From a virus: DNA of 22,482 bases. Positions 16,001 to 22,482 of this stretch are shown here, piece after piece. How positions within the stretch are numbered: the first letter of the stretch is position 1; the number at the start of each line of letters is the position of its first letter. The stretch spans positions 1-22,482 of IMG/VR virus record IMGVR_UViG_3300044647_000226; one strand, written 5' to 3'. Position numbers and translations under genes: made by a program. The notes below the pieces were generated by a model. The model was not told the DNA's origin and did not search any database. It was given only the letters and a program-made list of their open reading frames with translations.

Positions 16001-16713
16001 GTGAATGTTGCACGTGGGTTAGAAGCCAGAGCGGAGATAGCCTCACCGTAAGTTTCGGAGTTGCCGATTTCCATCATACCCGCACGGATATCTTGAGAAG
16101 GGGCAGCGGCTGCTCTCTGTTTTGCGTTGCGTGCCAGTAAACGCCCTGCGGCATCAGCGTCGGCTACGCCTGTCTGGAACAAATAACTTGTAGCTATGTC
16201 CCCTAGGCTTGCGTCTACGCGCTTAAACATATTGCCGGTTGCTTCTGCGGCATATTTTCCGGGGGATTCAGTAAACTTAGTTTCAGGTGTGGCTTTAATT
16301 TCGCCAACGGGTTCAGTCCTAGCGCGAGGTGGCACAGGCGCAGTCATTGGCGCTTGTTGTTTAAAGTAATCGCTACCCCGTTGTTGCCCGTGCTTAATTA
16401 CATCTTCAAACTTAACGCCCATGTTTTCAAGGGACTGTTTTAGTTTTGCTTGGTCAGCGCCTTCTTCAAGGAGGTTGACGGCATCGTCAAGCATTTCAAC
16501 CCGATTTTTATACGGGGCACGTTTAGGTGGCTCAGATACTTTTTCTACTACGGGAGTAGACGAAGCAAGCTTTGGCGCAGTGGCGGCAGGCGCGGAAACG
16601 GGAGCAGGGGGTGCCTCCTGAGTACCAAGGTAACTAAGAATCTTAGCTTTAGCTGCGGATGGATCGTCAGTAGCAATGTCGTATTGCTTACCTTGGTATT
16701 CATAGATGGGCAT
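10072..16713 (-). CDS. Giant polyvalent virion/ejection protein with zincin peptidase motif and AT-hooks
   Basis: The 2213 residues open with MPIYEYQGKQYDI, a small N-terminal module I recall in large phage structural proteins. A Pro/Ala linker and hydrophobic Gly/Ala segments (about 240-275) follow. Then comes a long Ala/Glu/Gln-rich helical region (about 395-760), two AT-hook motifs (RGRP at 792-795 and 863-866), and a zincin-like peptidase segment with HELLH at 1048-1052 and HEFLAYG at 1128-1134 (possible third ligand Glu1129). Farther on are PFFPLVRRGDYWL (about 1455) and an LPD38-like region (GKIAFQFKTYP near 1848) leading into hydrophobic helices (about 1885-1922). This layout fits the 'polyvalent protein' class injected with phage DNA. 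It likely acts in the capsid, then at the host membrane or in the cytoplasm. No RNA polymerase motif of the N4 type was seen. TGAGG at the upstream gene's stop serves as ribosome site. Confidence 0.8.
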   Translation of the reverse strand: MPIYEYQGKQYDIATDDPSAAKAKILSYLGTQEAPPAPVSAPAATAPKLASSTPVVEKVSEPPKRAPYKNRVEMLDDAVNLLEEGADQAKLKQSLENMGVKFEDVIKHGQQRGSDYFKQQAPMTAPVPPRARTEPVGEIKATPETKFTESPGKYAAEATGNMFKRVDASLGDIATSYLFQTGVADADAAGRLLARNAKQRAAAAPSQDIRAGMMEIGNSETYGEAISALASNPRATFTMLVESLAVSLPGMVPSLVLGPAGVVARSGAAGLSSGGIEYGSVMADVLQDKGVNMLDANAISRALSNPKIMDEIKEKGAKRGLIIGTFDALSMGIAGRFLKPAQALIAEGKLAGTAAKKATMAAWGKELALQMGGGAGGELAAQKATGEDKPADVLLEAIAEGVTAPIEARSNLRDAKMAEQQATINAELAAEKKEEAPAETPEKVRADRIDALTKVYIQQGIPAENAGNIAARKVDAQLKAEAKTIAIKIPEGRVEQIAQELIAVGVPPQQAKIDAQNLAQQEAQADELAQNETGGTADVAEPISTPSGESVSVAEQPSPELPAGGTAGVDTSGVVPAGQTTAGATTGEGAQQAALTDEEKDKGISDTVAYFEKRDELTKQLDAVSEESSVLLDKLLDLDSVRAADVLGDDGKPLVLDENGKYDSDKKYEAVKALEAKRKEASAKFDAIIKQLDELDAARGTSKETPAETKPQPFALTRGAVTPDTIRALSDEQLDTELTNTSLSDAEYNLVKTEITQRQEGNISGPETSETIETTQEGQEAPPAGAVSKGKRGRPPVQQRHVVTENSEGGFDHVTDGEVTATYKNKKQAIAAVNLARSKDKGDAALIAKNQEKLDAALKSTGRGRPPKAPSKDGTTEVDQEARDEINRLESALETYNSTTNDKEARNAALYISDAAVDPNVPKAARERAQQMLEDEIDPKDIPKGLRSSEARVAKPDTGFSNLTNGSQAIAHIIKTGNLFQRFVAQRIRNFVIGVKFVVVEKGDPVPPQLSGARGLFVYTPGSKERTIYVRGSSFGDQQGINVITVLHELLHAATASRIEAGLLKGFKNASLQKFMREMESLMKRTQEAYEEGVLFGELSPEVQQMIEGTTDRDRTGKVSIGVFSDPHEFLAYGMSSPEFQKFLMSVQGKRGTGFSGFVDSIRDLFGVKAGDATAFTDLVDITDKMLGTRLTKVDTKGGALQQKGKFTPPEFDEEADLKAKRSALQLAKDVKIAKEKVRLSREGEEAKNVSLMQTARDPKAVRQILANAVDDMGYLKLQASVRLPTFDFLAKWAADVGISALSETNTQLQRMLGMSQQFLAGAEQVIGSLNRGFKEDPKLSREKFSDFIYATTLAEVDPSDPNAREVEVERKEKKTKKGAKPAPKTTTLAADYKALGPVGQRMYKQLRDYYESVIELYSDLLDEQINGIQGMAPEEKKNLMALIRKTFEADARIKPFFPLVRRGDYWLAIGSGENRLFYLFESRAERNAKAKELAAKRGEDYEDVLFRQEFVQGNDLKTLRAASQNSSEMLKKIFEAIDAKDLGSPSAKEGLKDAVYQIYLTTMPEQSFRRQFTHRKGRGGFSTDLQRNIATTASKQSIQLARLKYAPKLRLSLSAARDSINEREELSPFVQEAEKRIDMALSGDHGSLSESVAGIANKASYFWYLSSAASALIQPSSVFISGLPVLAGNYNNATGAATELAKMTTLVNQYSVFRTNADGTTSITAPSIANSKSIPEDERKAVSEMTARGVSESTYASLVWGYKSMSTEQFEGIKGKGKRIANLMVGALMHNTERLSREAVYLAAYRLGKKQGLSYDDAVQKAVDSTNEALGNYDITNRPRFMQQGIGKIAFQFKTYPLQMSLLLLTNFKKMLPFLNKEGKKEAATKFFGMMGTSFLLAGAANMALFSPIMGLVGWAWGQLELDDDWPEELKNLDFETWFRTVFLPEKLGDVTIGGVPVSDIVDRGPLNAITGYDIGSRIGLNDLWGRDSKETKTSRESAIAFMLDHFGGPTASLLLGFADAYDAYAMGDYQKMLEKMLPAAVRNLVVANKYADEGMKTPRGKELVSKDDVKKGELLGQAIGFRPDILAATQGPAFKLTGIEQRIVNQRNMILNKLDFQLRKDTDKGAEEFNNILENEVIKFNIKHPTYKLDGNSIKNSLREKAKQREGARAGVAVTKKNIGLVEEAVNTLEDRLDKRAEEMAARRKAEKNPQ

Positions 16714-16719
16714 TTAAAG

Positions 16720-16724
16720 CCTCA
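16720..16724 (-). promoter_or_regulatory. Ribosome-binding site TGAGG overlapping the upstream stop
   Basis: The TGA stop of the 490-codon gene is itself the start of the TGAGG site, six bases before the ATG at 16713. Ribosomes finishing the upstream gene would stop on the new start site, so the giant protein is probably made by re-initiation. Confidence 0.65.
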
Positions 16725-18194
16725 ATCAAGTTTAATTGGCTTCACAGTAGTACCGGGCGCAGCTTCACCAGCACCGGTAAGTCCTTGTGTTCTTTCATGC
16801 GTAGCACGGAAATCTTTTTCCGCCTCTCTTAATAACCGAGCGGCTTCTTTTGGAGCTTTATCTCTTAGAGCTCTTCTGTATGCCGCACCCTCTGGACTAT
16901 ACAGTTTAAAGTCAGCTATATCTTGTGCTACTGCAGCGTCAACACGTTGTTGTACAGGAGCCACAGCCGCAGCTTGCTTGTTAGGCGCGTTTTCACTTGT
17001 AGAGAACGAGGTTGAAGATTTCATCTTAGCCGCCGCGCTACTTAGTGCATCTAAACGAGCTTTGTTTTCTTTACTTGGATCCATTGCGTATGCTTCTTCC
17101 GCATCAGCCAAACGCTCAGCCAACTTAGCCGCATTAGCACCCTTACCAGAAGTTTTACTATACCCAACAGTACGTGCTGCAATATCTGCGCCGTAACGAA
17201 GCTTATCACCCTTAGCTCTGTTGGCATCTTGTTGGAATTTACGAGCTTCTGCCAAAGCAGCTTGAGCGCCACGGTTATCCCCCATGCGCTCTTTACGTTG
17301 TGCGTCGGCAAGAGCAAAATTCATTTGTTCAATAGCACGTTTTTCTTGCTGTTCGGCGCGTCTTGATTCACCAAGCTGCTGTGCAAATGCTGGCGCTGCT
17401 TCACTTGCGCCTTCAGCTAAATTACGACCTTTTAAAATTTTTCCAGCGGCAGTAAGGTATGCCATACCTTCACCAAATCTTCTGTCACCAGCTAACGCTT
17501 CTCTACGTTTTTTTAATTCTTCTTTAGCAGGAGTGTATATATCTTCCCCTGCATCTCTTTTTGCCCGTGCCATGTACCTGTCAAGAAAAGCTTCTTGCTC
17601 TGTAGCGGTCATTTCTTTAGGCTCAAAATTCATGTAACGTTCAAGCGCTTCTTGCGCTCTACTTATTGCCGTTGAGTCAGCGCCACCCCATCCGGGTTCT
17701 TGTTCAGTACCGTAAGCACGTCGCTTGTCATCCTCAATTGCATCAAGGATTCTTTGTGTGGGGTCTTCTACTTGTTGATTACCAGAGGCTCCGCTAAACG
17801 CAACAATACCGCCCTCGGCGTAGTCTTCTTCGGGTGTGTACATACCAGCTAAACCACCAGAGGCAGCTTGCATAGTAGGTTGTGGCATTGGGGCTCGTTG
17901 TTGCGGAGGCATACCTTGAGGAGCTTGACCCATTGTGCCGGGCACCATTGCGCCTAGACCTTGCATCATAGGGGGAGGAGCCATGTTCTGGGCAACCAAA
18001 GAAGGAGATGAAGTTGGCTGTTGTGCCTTACCCGCCATGTCCAGCATGTCGGCTTCGTTAACCAAACGCAGTGCGTTTAGCGCTGTGTAGGAGTCTAACT
18101 TGGGATCAGGACTTTGACCCATTACCGCAGCACGAAGCATGTCGGGTTGTTTTCTATACCGTGCGGCATAGACAGATGCCATATCAATTGCCAT
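16722..18194 (-). CDS. Putative internal virion protein, coiled-coil, with GG motifs
   Basis: The 490-residue protein has three parts. The N-terminal third is Met/Pro/Gln-rich (about 60-110) and ends in ASGGLAGM (111-118) and EGGIVAF (127-133). The middle (about 140-400) is a long, highly charged helical region rich in Ala, Arg, Glu and Lys, likely coiled coil. The C-terminal part (about 400-490) is also helical and basic. There are no cysteine clusters, enzyme motifs or signal peptide. Its setting between a Gln-rich protein and the giant polyvalent protein, plus composition like other podovirus-type inner-core proteins, suggests an ejection or internal head protein. The GG segments occur in both genes upstream of it as well. 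Function is inferred from context only. Confidence 0.7.
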   Translation of the reverse strand: MAIDMASVYAARYRKQPDMLRAAVMGQSPDPKLDSYTALNALRLVNEADMLDMAGKAQQPTSSPSLVAQNMAPPPMMQGLGAMVPGTMGQAPQGMPPQQRAPMPQPTMQAASGGLAGMYTPEEDYAEGGIVAFSGASGNQQVEDPTQRILDAIEDDKRRAYGTEQEPGWGGADSTAISRAQEALERYMNFEPKEMTATEQEAFLDRYMARAKRDAGEDIYTPAKEELKKRREALAGDRRFGEGMAYLTAAGKILKGRNLAEGASEAAPAFAQQLGESRRAEQQEKRAIEQMNFALADAQRKERMGDNRGAQAALAEARKFQQDANRAKGDKLRYGADIAARTVGYSKTSGKGANAAKLAERLADAEEAYAMDPSKENKARLDALSSAAAKMKSSTSFSTSENAPNKQAAAVAPVQQRVDAAVAQDIADFKLYSPEGAAYRRALRDKAPKEAARLLREAEKDFRATHERTQGLTGAGEAAPGTTVKPIKLD

Positions 18195-18200
18195 GATATT

Positions 18201-18206
18201 TCCTTA
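18201..18206 (-). promoter_or_regulatory. Ribosome-binding site TAAGGA overlapping the upstream stop
   Basis: The TAA stop of the 355-codon gene (18204-18206) forms the first half of TAAGGA, six bases from the ATG at 18194. This is the same design as at the neighbouring junctions. Confidence 0.7.
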
Positions 18207-19271
18207 GACCAAGTTGTTCAAAGCAAGTGCGCCGAGACCGCCGCCGTTAGACATAGCCACACCACCGTTAGCCATACTTCGAGTCAAACCACCTTCTGCG
18301 GAACCAATTAGCTTACTAATACCAGCCGCGCCAAGACCCAACGATGCAATATTCTGTGCTGTGGAAGGGGGAGCTTGATACACAGAAGAACCTGTCTGAG
18401 TCAAAGGTGCGCCACGAATAATGTCGGACATGAAGCCGAGTTGTTTATAAGGATAGTTCTGGTAGTTTAAATAATCCTGATACTTGGTATCAACATCTTT
18501 TTGCATCTGTGCTTGTTGCTGCAGACCGTACTGGTTCTGCAGTGCATTGATGCCCATGTTCTGTTGGTATTGCAGATTACCTAAAGTGCCTAAGTTTTGT
18601 GCAGACTGGTTAGCCGCTTGCAAACCTTGAAGGCCTAGACCCGCACCAAACTGCTGCTGCTGAGCGTTAAGTTGGTTCTGGGTGTTGTACTGACCCATTG
18701 CTTGGTTGTAAGCATTTTGCAAACCAGTAGCCTGAATGTCGCCTTTTTGACGCATTAACGCGGCATTAAGCTGGTTGTTAGCAATAAGATTACCACTTCC
18801 ACCGAAAGCCCCAGAACGCGCTGCTTGCGCATTTTGAGTTTGGCGGGCAATGTCGGCTTGACGCTGGGCATCTTGTTGTTGACGTTCCACTACATTCTGC
18901 ATGTAGGGGTTCATCATGGCGTTGCCGGTCACATTACCTTGCGCGTCTCTAGTAGTAGCACCACTAAATGCTTTATTAAAATCCGCTGGATTAAATGTGT
19001 ACTGTGTATTAAGAGCACCAAGGCCCGCTTGCCCCGCCAAAGCAGTCGCATCCTGTAGTTGTGGCTGAGACTGCATCAAGGCCGCATTTTGGTACGACTG
19101 ATTTTGCAGTGGAGAGAACTGAGCAACACGCTCACCCTGATACTGCATGAACGGATTCATCTCCGTATCGGTCAAAGCCGCAGCCTGACCGAGCATGGTC
19201 TGGGCGTATTCCGCTATTTCTGGTGCAAAGCCGTATTGCGTTTGCTGTACTTGGGTTGGTTGAGTTGCCAT
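18204..19271 (-). CDS. Glutamine-rich putative virion/ejection protein
   Basis: The 355-residue product is extremely rich in Gln, Asn and Ala and nearly free of Cys. An N-terminal motif (PEIAEYAQTML) is followed by NPFMQYQGERVAQFS. Further on come MNPYMQNVVERQQQDA, a basic RSGAFGGSG segment (about 152-160), a long Q/N helical stretch (160-260), and PYKQLGFMSDIIRGAP near 275-290. The C-terminal 35 residues carry three glycine motifs: AEGGL, NGGV and NGGGL. I recall this order (MNPYxxxVV, then A-R-x-G-x-F-G-G-S) in phage proteins encoded beside tail-hub and internal-core genes. It probably assembles in the virion near the portal or is ejected. Translation likely couples to the upstream gene through TAAGGAG at its stop. 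Confidence 0.75.
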   Translation of the reverse strand: MATQPTQVQQTQYGFAPEIAEYAQTMLGQAAALTDTEMNPFMQYQGERVAQFSPLQNQSYQNAALMQSQPQLQDATALAGQAGLGALNTQYTFNPADFNKAFSGATTRDAQGNVTGNAMMNPYMQNVVERQQQDAQRQADIARQTQNAQAARSGAFGGSGNLIANNQLNAALMRQKGDIQATGLQNAYNQAMGQYNTQNQLNAQQQQFGAGLGLQGLQAANQSAQNLGTLGNLQYQQNMGINALQNQYGLQQQAQMQKDVDTKYQDYLNYQNYPYKQLGFMSDIIRGAPLTQTGSSVYQAPPSTAQNIASLGLGAAGISKLIGSAEGGLTRSMANGGVAMSNGGGLGALALNNLV

Positions 19272-19278
19272 TTATTGG

Positions 19279-19285
19279 CTCCTTA
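19279..19285 (-). promoter_or_regulatory. Ribosome-binding site TAAGGAG overlapping the upstream stop
   Basis: The TAA stop of the 1044-codon gene (19283-19285) begins a full-strength TAAGGAG, seven bases before the ATG at 19271. The strong match predicts high output of the Gln-rich protein. Confidence 0.8.
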
Positions 19286-22200
19286 TGCGGGAAGATGTTT
19301 GTCGGCGCGGCTGTTCTTAGCCACTCTACCTTTGCCGACTGTACCTCGGCGAGCTCTTTGGACTCTGTCCATCATTGCGTATAACTTACGTGCACCGGCT
19401 TCAGTTGAGCCGTTACCCAACTCAGACACAATACGTGCAGGAACTACAAATTCCCCGTCGGCGAGTCGTGCAGGGCGCTTGTTACCAATAGTTGCAGGGA
19501 TGGAATCGGATACACCATCACCGGGGCCACGAAGCAACCTGCCGCCATCGGAGTAGCCACCAAGGTCAAACTGACCAGCCATACCGCCACCGGCCATAGC
19601 CATTAGACCACCAGTAGCCATACCACCGCCGCCATCGTAAGAACCGCCAGTATTTGCAGTGTCGTCTGTAGTTGTTGACGCTTTACCGGCTAATTTTGGA
19701 TAACGTTTCTTAGCTTCGGCAAGGCTAATATTAAGAGCTTCGGCAATTTGTGCAAGGGTTACGTTATTGTCTTTTGTCCATTTTTCGTAATCAGACGTAG
19801 CCACATCAGGTAGTTGAGCAGCAATGTCTTTACTAGATAAACCATAGACTTTTTTACCCTCGGCTGTGTAAGACACGGGAATGTAGTCAGGATTATTTTT
19901 GTATTTTTTAGTAACAGGGTCAAACAAAACTTTCTTAGAAGAAATATTAGTAGGCACACCTAAGACCGACTCAGCGTACGGCTTCATTACTTCGCCAGTC
20001 TCTGTAAAAGGAGTAGGTGTGTATTTAGTTTTGCCGGTTAGGTAATCCATAGCCTGCTTAGAACCGCCGGTCAGAGTGTTGTACTTTTCGTCAAACTCTT
20101 CAATTGTCTTAGGTGCGTAGGGGATGTAGCCTAAGCTGCCGCCGCCTTGCGTGTATGCGTTTTTAACTTCGCCCATGCCAGAAAAACCACCATAGGGGCG
20201 ACCGGGAATGTTAGGCGTTACAGTAGTAGTTCCGTCAGCGTTAAATGTCAAATCGCCGGGGTTGTTAATATTGCCGTACGGGTTACGCGTGCCCGCAGGT
20301 GCATTTGTTTGAGAATTTGTATCAAGTACTGTCTGCGTAGTTGTTAGCGCTTTAGGCTTGGTAATTGTGTTGAAGTCAAATCCAGCCTTCTGCCCGGGCT
20401 TAAGTAGCTGAGATGCTTTGAAAAGGTCATTCTCAAGTTTTATATCACTACCTACCAACTCAGCAATGGTTTTACCTGTTTGGCGCAGGACATCCATTTC
20501 AGATAGGCCTTTGGATGTCAACAGTGTTTTAGCGTCTGCAATTTTCTTTGCGGCTGTAGCCGCGGCATCGTCTCTAGCAAAGTTTTTAAACTTGCTGTAA
20601 ATGTCTTCAGCTTTACCAACTGTAGTCATAACGCCGCTATTGGCAGCGTCTTTGTACCACTGTGTTTTGCGGTCAGCGTCAGTTACTTCACGACCAAGCG
20701 TGTTGCGTACCCATTCATCGGCAATAGTTCTCTTGTCAGCAGACTGATACCCGCCGTAATCTTTTGTAGCATCAGCAAGGGACAAATCTTTGAAGATTTC
20801 TTTTGTGCCCTCAGAGCCGAGCAAGCTCTTAGCGCTCTCTTTAAACGATTCGTACATTTCAGCGCCTGTACGGTCGCCGTTCATAATCTGGTTAGTCCAC
20901 CAAGAAAGACCCGCAGGATCTGGATCACGGCCAAGCACGTTGCGGTACACGTTAGTCACCATCTGCTGGGCGTTTTGAGCCGCAACAATCTGGGCGGGGT
21001 CAACGTTAAATTTCGTAGCTGCGGTGGCAATACCTGCCGCGTCTAAGGCGTTATTGGCAATGTAGTCGTTAATGTTTGCGCCAGTGTAGTTATTGTTAAA
21101 CGCGGCTAAGTTAGTGCCGCCCGTAGTAGCGCCTGTAACAACGTTATTACCGCCACCTGTAACATCTACAATATTGTTAGCTGCGGCAAGGTTAGTTAAG
21201 CCGCCTGTGGTGTCTGTAGCCGTAGCTGCACCGCCGCCAGTTTGGTTTGCGCGATAATCGTTTACGTATTGGGTGTAACGATCATTTGGGTTGTCGGCAA
21301 TGTAACGAGTAACCGCACCTTGGAATACGTTACCAAAATCTTCAGGTTTGGCCGCGCCTGTTTGCAACATATTGAGGAAGTGGTTGTACCCACCTTGGTC
21401 AATTTGGCTAGTACCTTCTCCCACTCCTGTGCGACCAATTGTGGCGTATGCGTCTTTAATAACTTGATCGTAGTTTGGTGCCGCGCCACCATCAACAAGA
21501 CTACCATCTTCCCCGTCGTATCTAGGCACACCGCCACGAGCCATGCGAACAACAGGTTCGCTACGTTCAGCAAAATTTAATTGGCCGGGGCTATAGCCGC
21601 CGTCGTTCATACCCATTAAACCGCCATCAGCCGCTTCTTTTACAGGCACTTCATAGTTACCTGTAGGTGTATAGACCTGCTCGTAGGGGTTGTAAGAAAA
21701 TCTACGCATTGCACCGGGGCGAGTTGTAGTCGTTGGCATATTAGACTTAACTGCTTGATCGGCAAGAATAGGAGCAGCCGTATACGCTATGTTCTTAAAG
21801 TTATCTTTGGCAAAACTGCCTAGTGCTTCTGGGCTTTTTGTTGCTGCGTCGAACCCCGCAGAAAATGTTGATCCGGGGTTTGTAAGTGCGGATTTAGTGG
21901 CATCCGCCGCTGCTTGATTTAACACGCCTTGCTGTGTTAAACCTGACCCGTCAAACGAAAACGCACCTTGTGCCATTTCCGTTGCAATTTGATCTGCGCT
22001 TAAAGCCCCCATAGCACCTTGTTGTGCAGCGTCTATACCAGCAGTAGTTAAACTAGCACCTAATCCAGCGCCACCATAAGCACCAAAGCCCGCCATAATG
22101 CCCTTACCTAAATCACCAGTGCGCAAAGTTTGAAGAGCTCCAACAGTCATTGCTGAAGCAAGAGGGGTTGCACCAAGAAAAGCCAAAGACGTGCCCGCAG

Positions 22201-22417
22201 TCAGAGGAGCTAAAGCAAAACCAAGAACAGCAGGGAGTAGTTTATCTAAGAAGCCAGCTTCAGGTAGACCCGTCTCAGGGTTAATAGACAGTGAGCCGCC
22301 ATGCTTCATGGCCAACGCTTGTAGTCCCTGCACTTCACGTGGGGACATGTGGATAAGCATCGAGTCAGGGCCGCGACCCTTGGATGCCATGTGGTCGGCT
22401 AGTACAGCAAGGCTCAT
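19283..22417 (-). CDS. Large DUF4214-containing virion protein
   Basis: This 1044-residue protein is probably a tail-, neck- or core-associated virion component. The N-terminus reads MSLAVLADHMASKGRGPDSM, then a Gly/Ala-rich hydrophobic zone (about 60-140) that could insert in a membrane. Glycine motifs ADGGL (263-267), NDGGY (271-275) and ARGGV (293-297) lie around residues 260-300. Two imperfect Asn/Gly/Thr repeats are near 401 and 431. A DUF4214-type module (NVYRNVLGRDPDPAGLSWW) sits at about 487-530, with a degenerate second copy at about 565-600 (VRNTLGREVTDADR). The C-terminal 120 residues hold more GG motifs (927-958) and then GPGDGVSDSIPATI...LADGEFVVPA, a closing domain I recall in many phage proteins. 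GAGAGG precedes the ATG. The hydrophobic zone and lack of enzyme motifs argue for a structural or ejection role. Confidence 0.75.
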   Translation of the reverse strand: MSLAVLADHMASKGRGPDSMLIHMSPREVQGLQALAMKHGGSLSINPETGLPEAGFLDKLLPAVLGFALAPLTAGTSLAFLGATPLASAMTVGALQTLRTGDLGKGIMAGFGAYGGAGLGASLTTAGIDAAQQGAMGALSADQIATEMAQGAFSFDGSGLTQQGVLNQAAADATKSALTNPGSTFSAGFDAATKSPEALGSFAKDNFKNIAYTAAPILADQAVKSNMPTTTTRPGAMRRFSYNPYEQVYTPTGNYEVPVKEAADGGLMGMNDGGYSPGQLNFAERSEPVVRMARGGVPRYDGEDGSLVDGGAAPNYDQVIKDAYATIGRTGVGEGTSQIDQGGYNHFLNMLQTGAAKPEDFGNVFQGAVTRYIADNPNDRYTQYVNDYRANQTGGGAATATDTTGGLTNLAAANNIVDVTGGGNNVVTGATTGGTNLAAFNNNYTGANINDYIANNALDAAGIATAATKFNVDPAQIVAAQNAQQMVTNVYRNVLGRDPDPAGLSWWTNQIMNGDRTGAEMYESFKESAKSLLGSEGTKEIFKDLSLADATKDYGGYQSADKRTIADEWVRNTLGREVTDADRKTQWYKDAANSGVMTTVGKAEDIYSKFKNFARDDAAATAAKKIADAKTLLTSKGLSEMDVLRQTGKTIAELVGSDIKLENDLFKASQLLKPGQKAGFDFNTITKPKALTTTQTVLDTNSQTNAPAGTRNPYGNINNPGDLTFNADGTTTVTPNIPGRPYGGFSGMGEVKNAYTQGGGSLGYIPYAPKTIEEFDEKYNTLTGGSKQAMDYLTGKTKYTPTPFTETGEVMKPYAESVLGVPTNISSKKVLFDPVTKKYKNNPDYIPVSYTAEGKKVYGLSSKDIAAQLPDVATSDYEKWTKDNNVTLAQIAEALNISLAEAKKRYPKLAGKASTTTDDTANTGGSYDGGGGMATGGLMAMAGGGMAGQFDLGGYSDGGRLLRGPGDGVSDSIPATIGNKRPARLADGEFVVPARIVSELGNGSTEAGARKLYAMMDRVQRARRGTVGKGRVAKNSRADKHLPA

Positions 22418-22445
22418 AGTTGCCTCTCAAAATGGGGGTTGGCAG

Positions 22446-22474
22446 ATAATATCATGTTGACGTCTTTATGCGAA
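22446..22474 (-). promoter_or_regulatory. Candidate promoter for the minus-strand virion operon
   Basis: On the minus strand TTCGCA (22474-22469; 4 of 6 consensus) and TATTAT (22451-22446; 5 of 6) are 17 bases apart. Transcription would begin near 22439, leaving a leader of about 22 bases before the 1044-codon gene. It is much weaker than the plus-strand promoter at 5274, which would fit a later or activated class. The operon may instead be read through from genes off the right edge. Confidence 0.4.
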
Positions 22475-22482
22475 GCATTTGG

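Noticed and set aside
10072-16713. N4-type virion RNA polymerase
   Set aside because: The size is suggestive, but I could not find the single-subunit polymerase motifs; the visible features are zincin, AT-hook and LPD38-like.
22457-22482. Rightward promoter from TTGACG at 22457-22462
   Set aside because: Any -10 box would fall at or beyond the window edge, so it cannot be supported.

Overview
The window is a piece of a tailed double-stranded DNA phage genome (class Caudoviricetes), or of a prophage or plasmid-phage closely like one. It has no ribosomal, metabolic or tRNA genes. Genes are packed with 4-base ATGA overlaps. One strand carries a complete-looking DNA replication and recombination module, and the other carries very large Ala/Gly/Gln-rich proteins typical of virion and DNA-ejection components. 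A perfect sigma-70-type promoter and ordinary Shine-Dalgarno sites point to a bacterial host that uses housekeeping sigma-70, probably a Gram-negative. The style of the proteins recalls uncultured aquatic phages, but the host cannot be named from this sequence.

Left half, plus strand (1-10006). First comes a family A DNA polymerase with 3'-5' exonuclease, whose first few codons lie off the left edge. Next are two microproteins and a small conserved protein, a PD-(D/E)XK nuclease, a Cas4/AddB-like Fe-S nuclease, an HNH-like protein and an SNF2-type helicase, mostly coupled by overlapping stop/start codons. The only sizeable gap (5294-5419) holds a consensus sigma-70 promoter with a palindrome over its -35 box, and a leader that I fold by eye into a closed multi-helix RNA. 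This drives a second block: a Gam-like protein, a zinc-containing putative ssDNA-binding protein, a small HTH regulator, a primase-helicase fusion (AEP-type primase plus DUF927 ATPase) and a 64-residue conserved protein. The block ends at a strong intrinsic terminator at 10060-10088.

Right half, minus strand (22417 down to 10072). Four long genes are read leftward toward the replication module: a 1044-residue DUF4214-containing virion protein, a 355-residue Gln-rich protein, a 490-residue coiled-coil protein, and a 2213-residue polyvalent protein. The last carries a zincin metallopeptidase motif, two AT-hook motifs and membrane-active segments. At all three internal junctions the Shine-Dalgarno sequence overlaps the stop codon of the upstream gene, so translation is probably coupled. 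Together these look like internal virion or ejection proteins delivered with the DNA.

The observations I rate highest are the structured leader RNA starting at the predicted transcription start at 5308, the Leu at the polymerase position equivalent to E. coli Phe762, the zincin plus AT-hook polyvalent protein, and a short glycine-glycine motif recurring in three neighbouring virion proteins. All functional calls rest on motif recognition by eye; no database search was possible.
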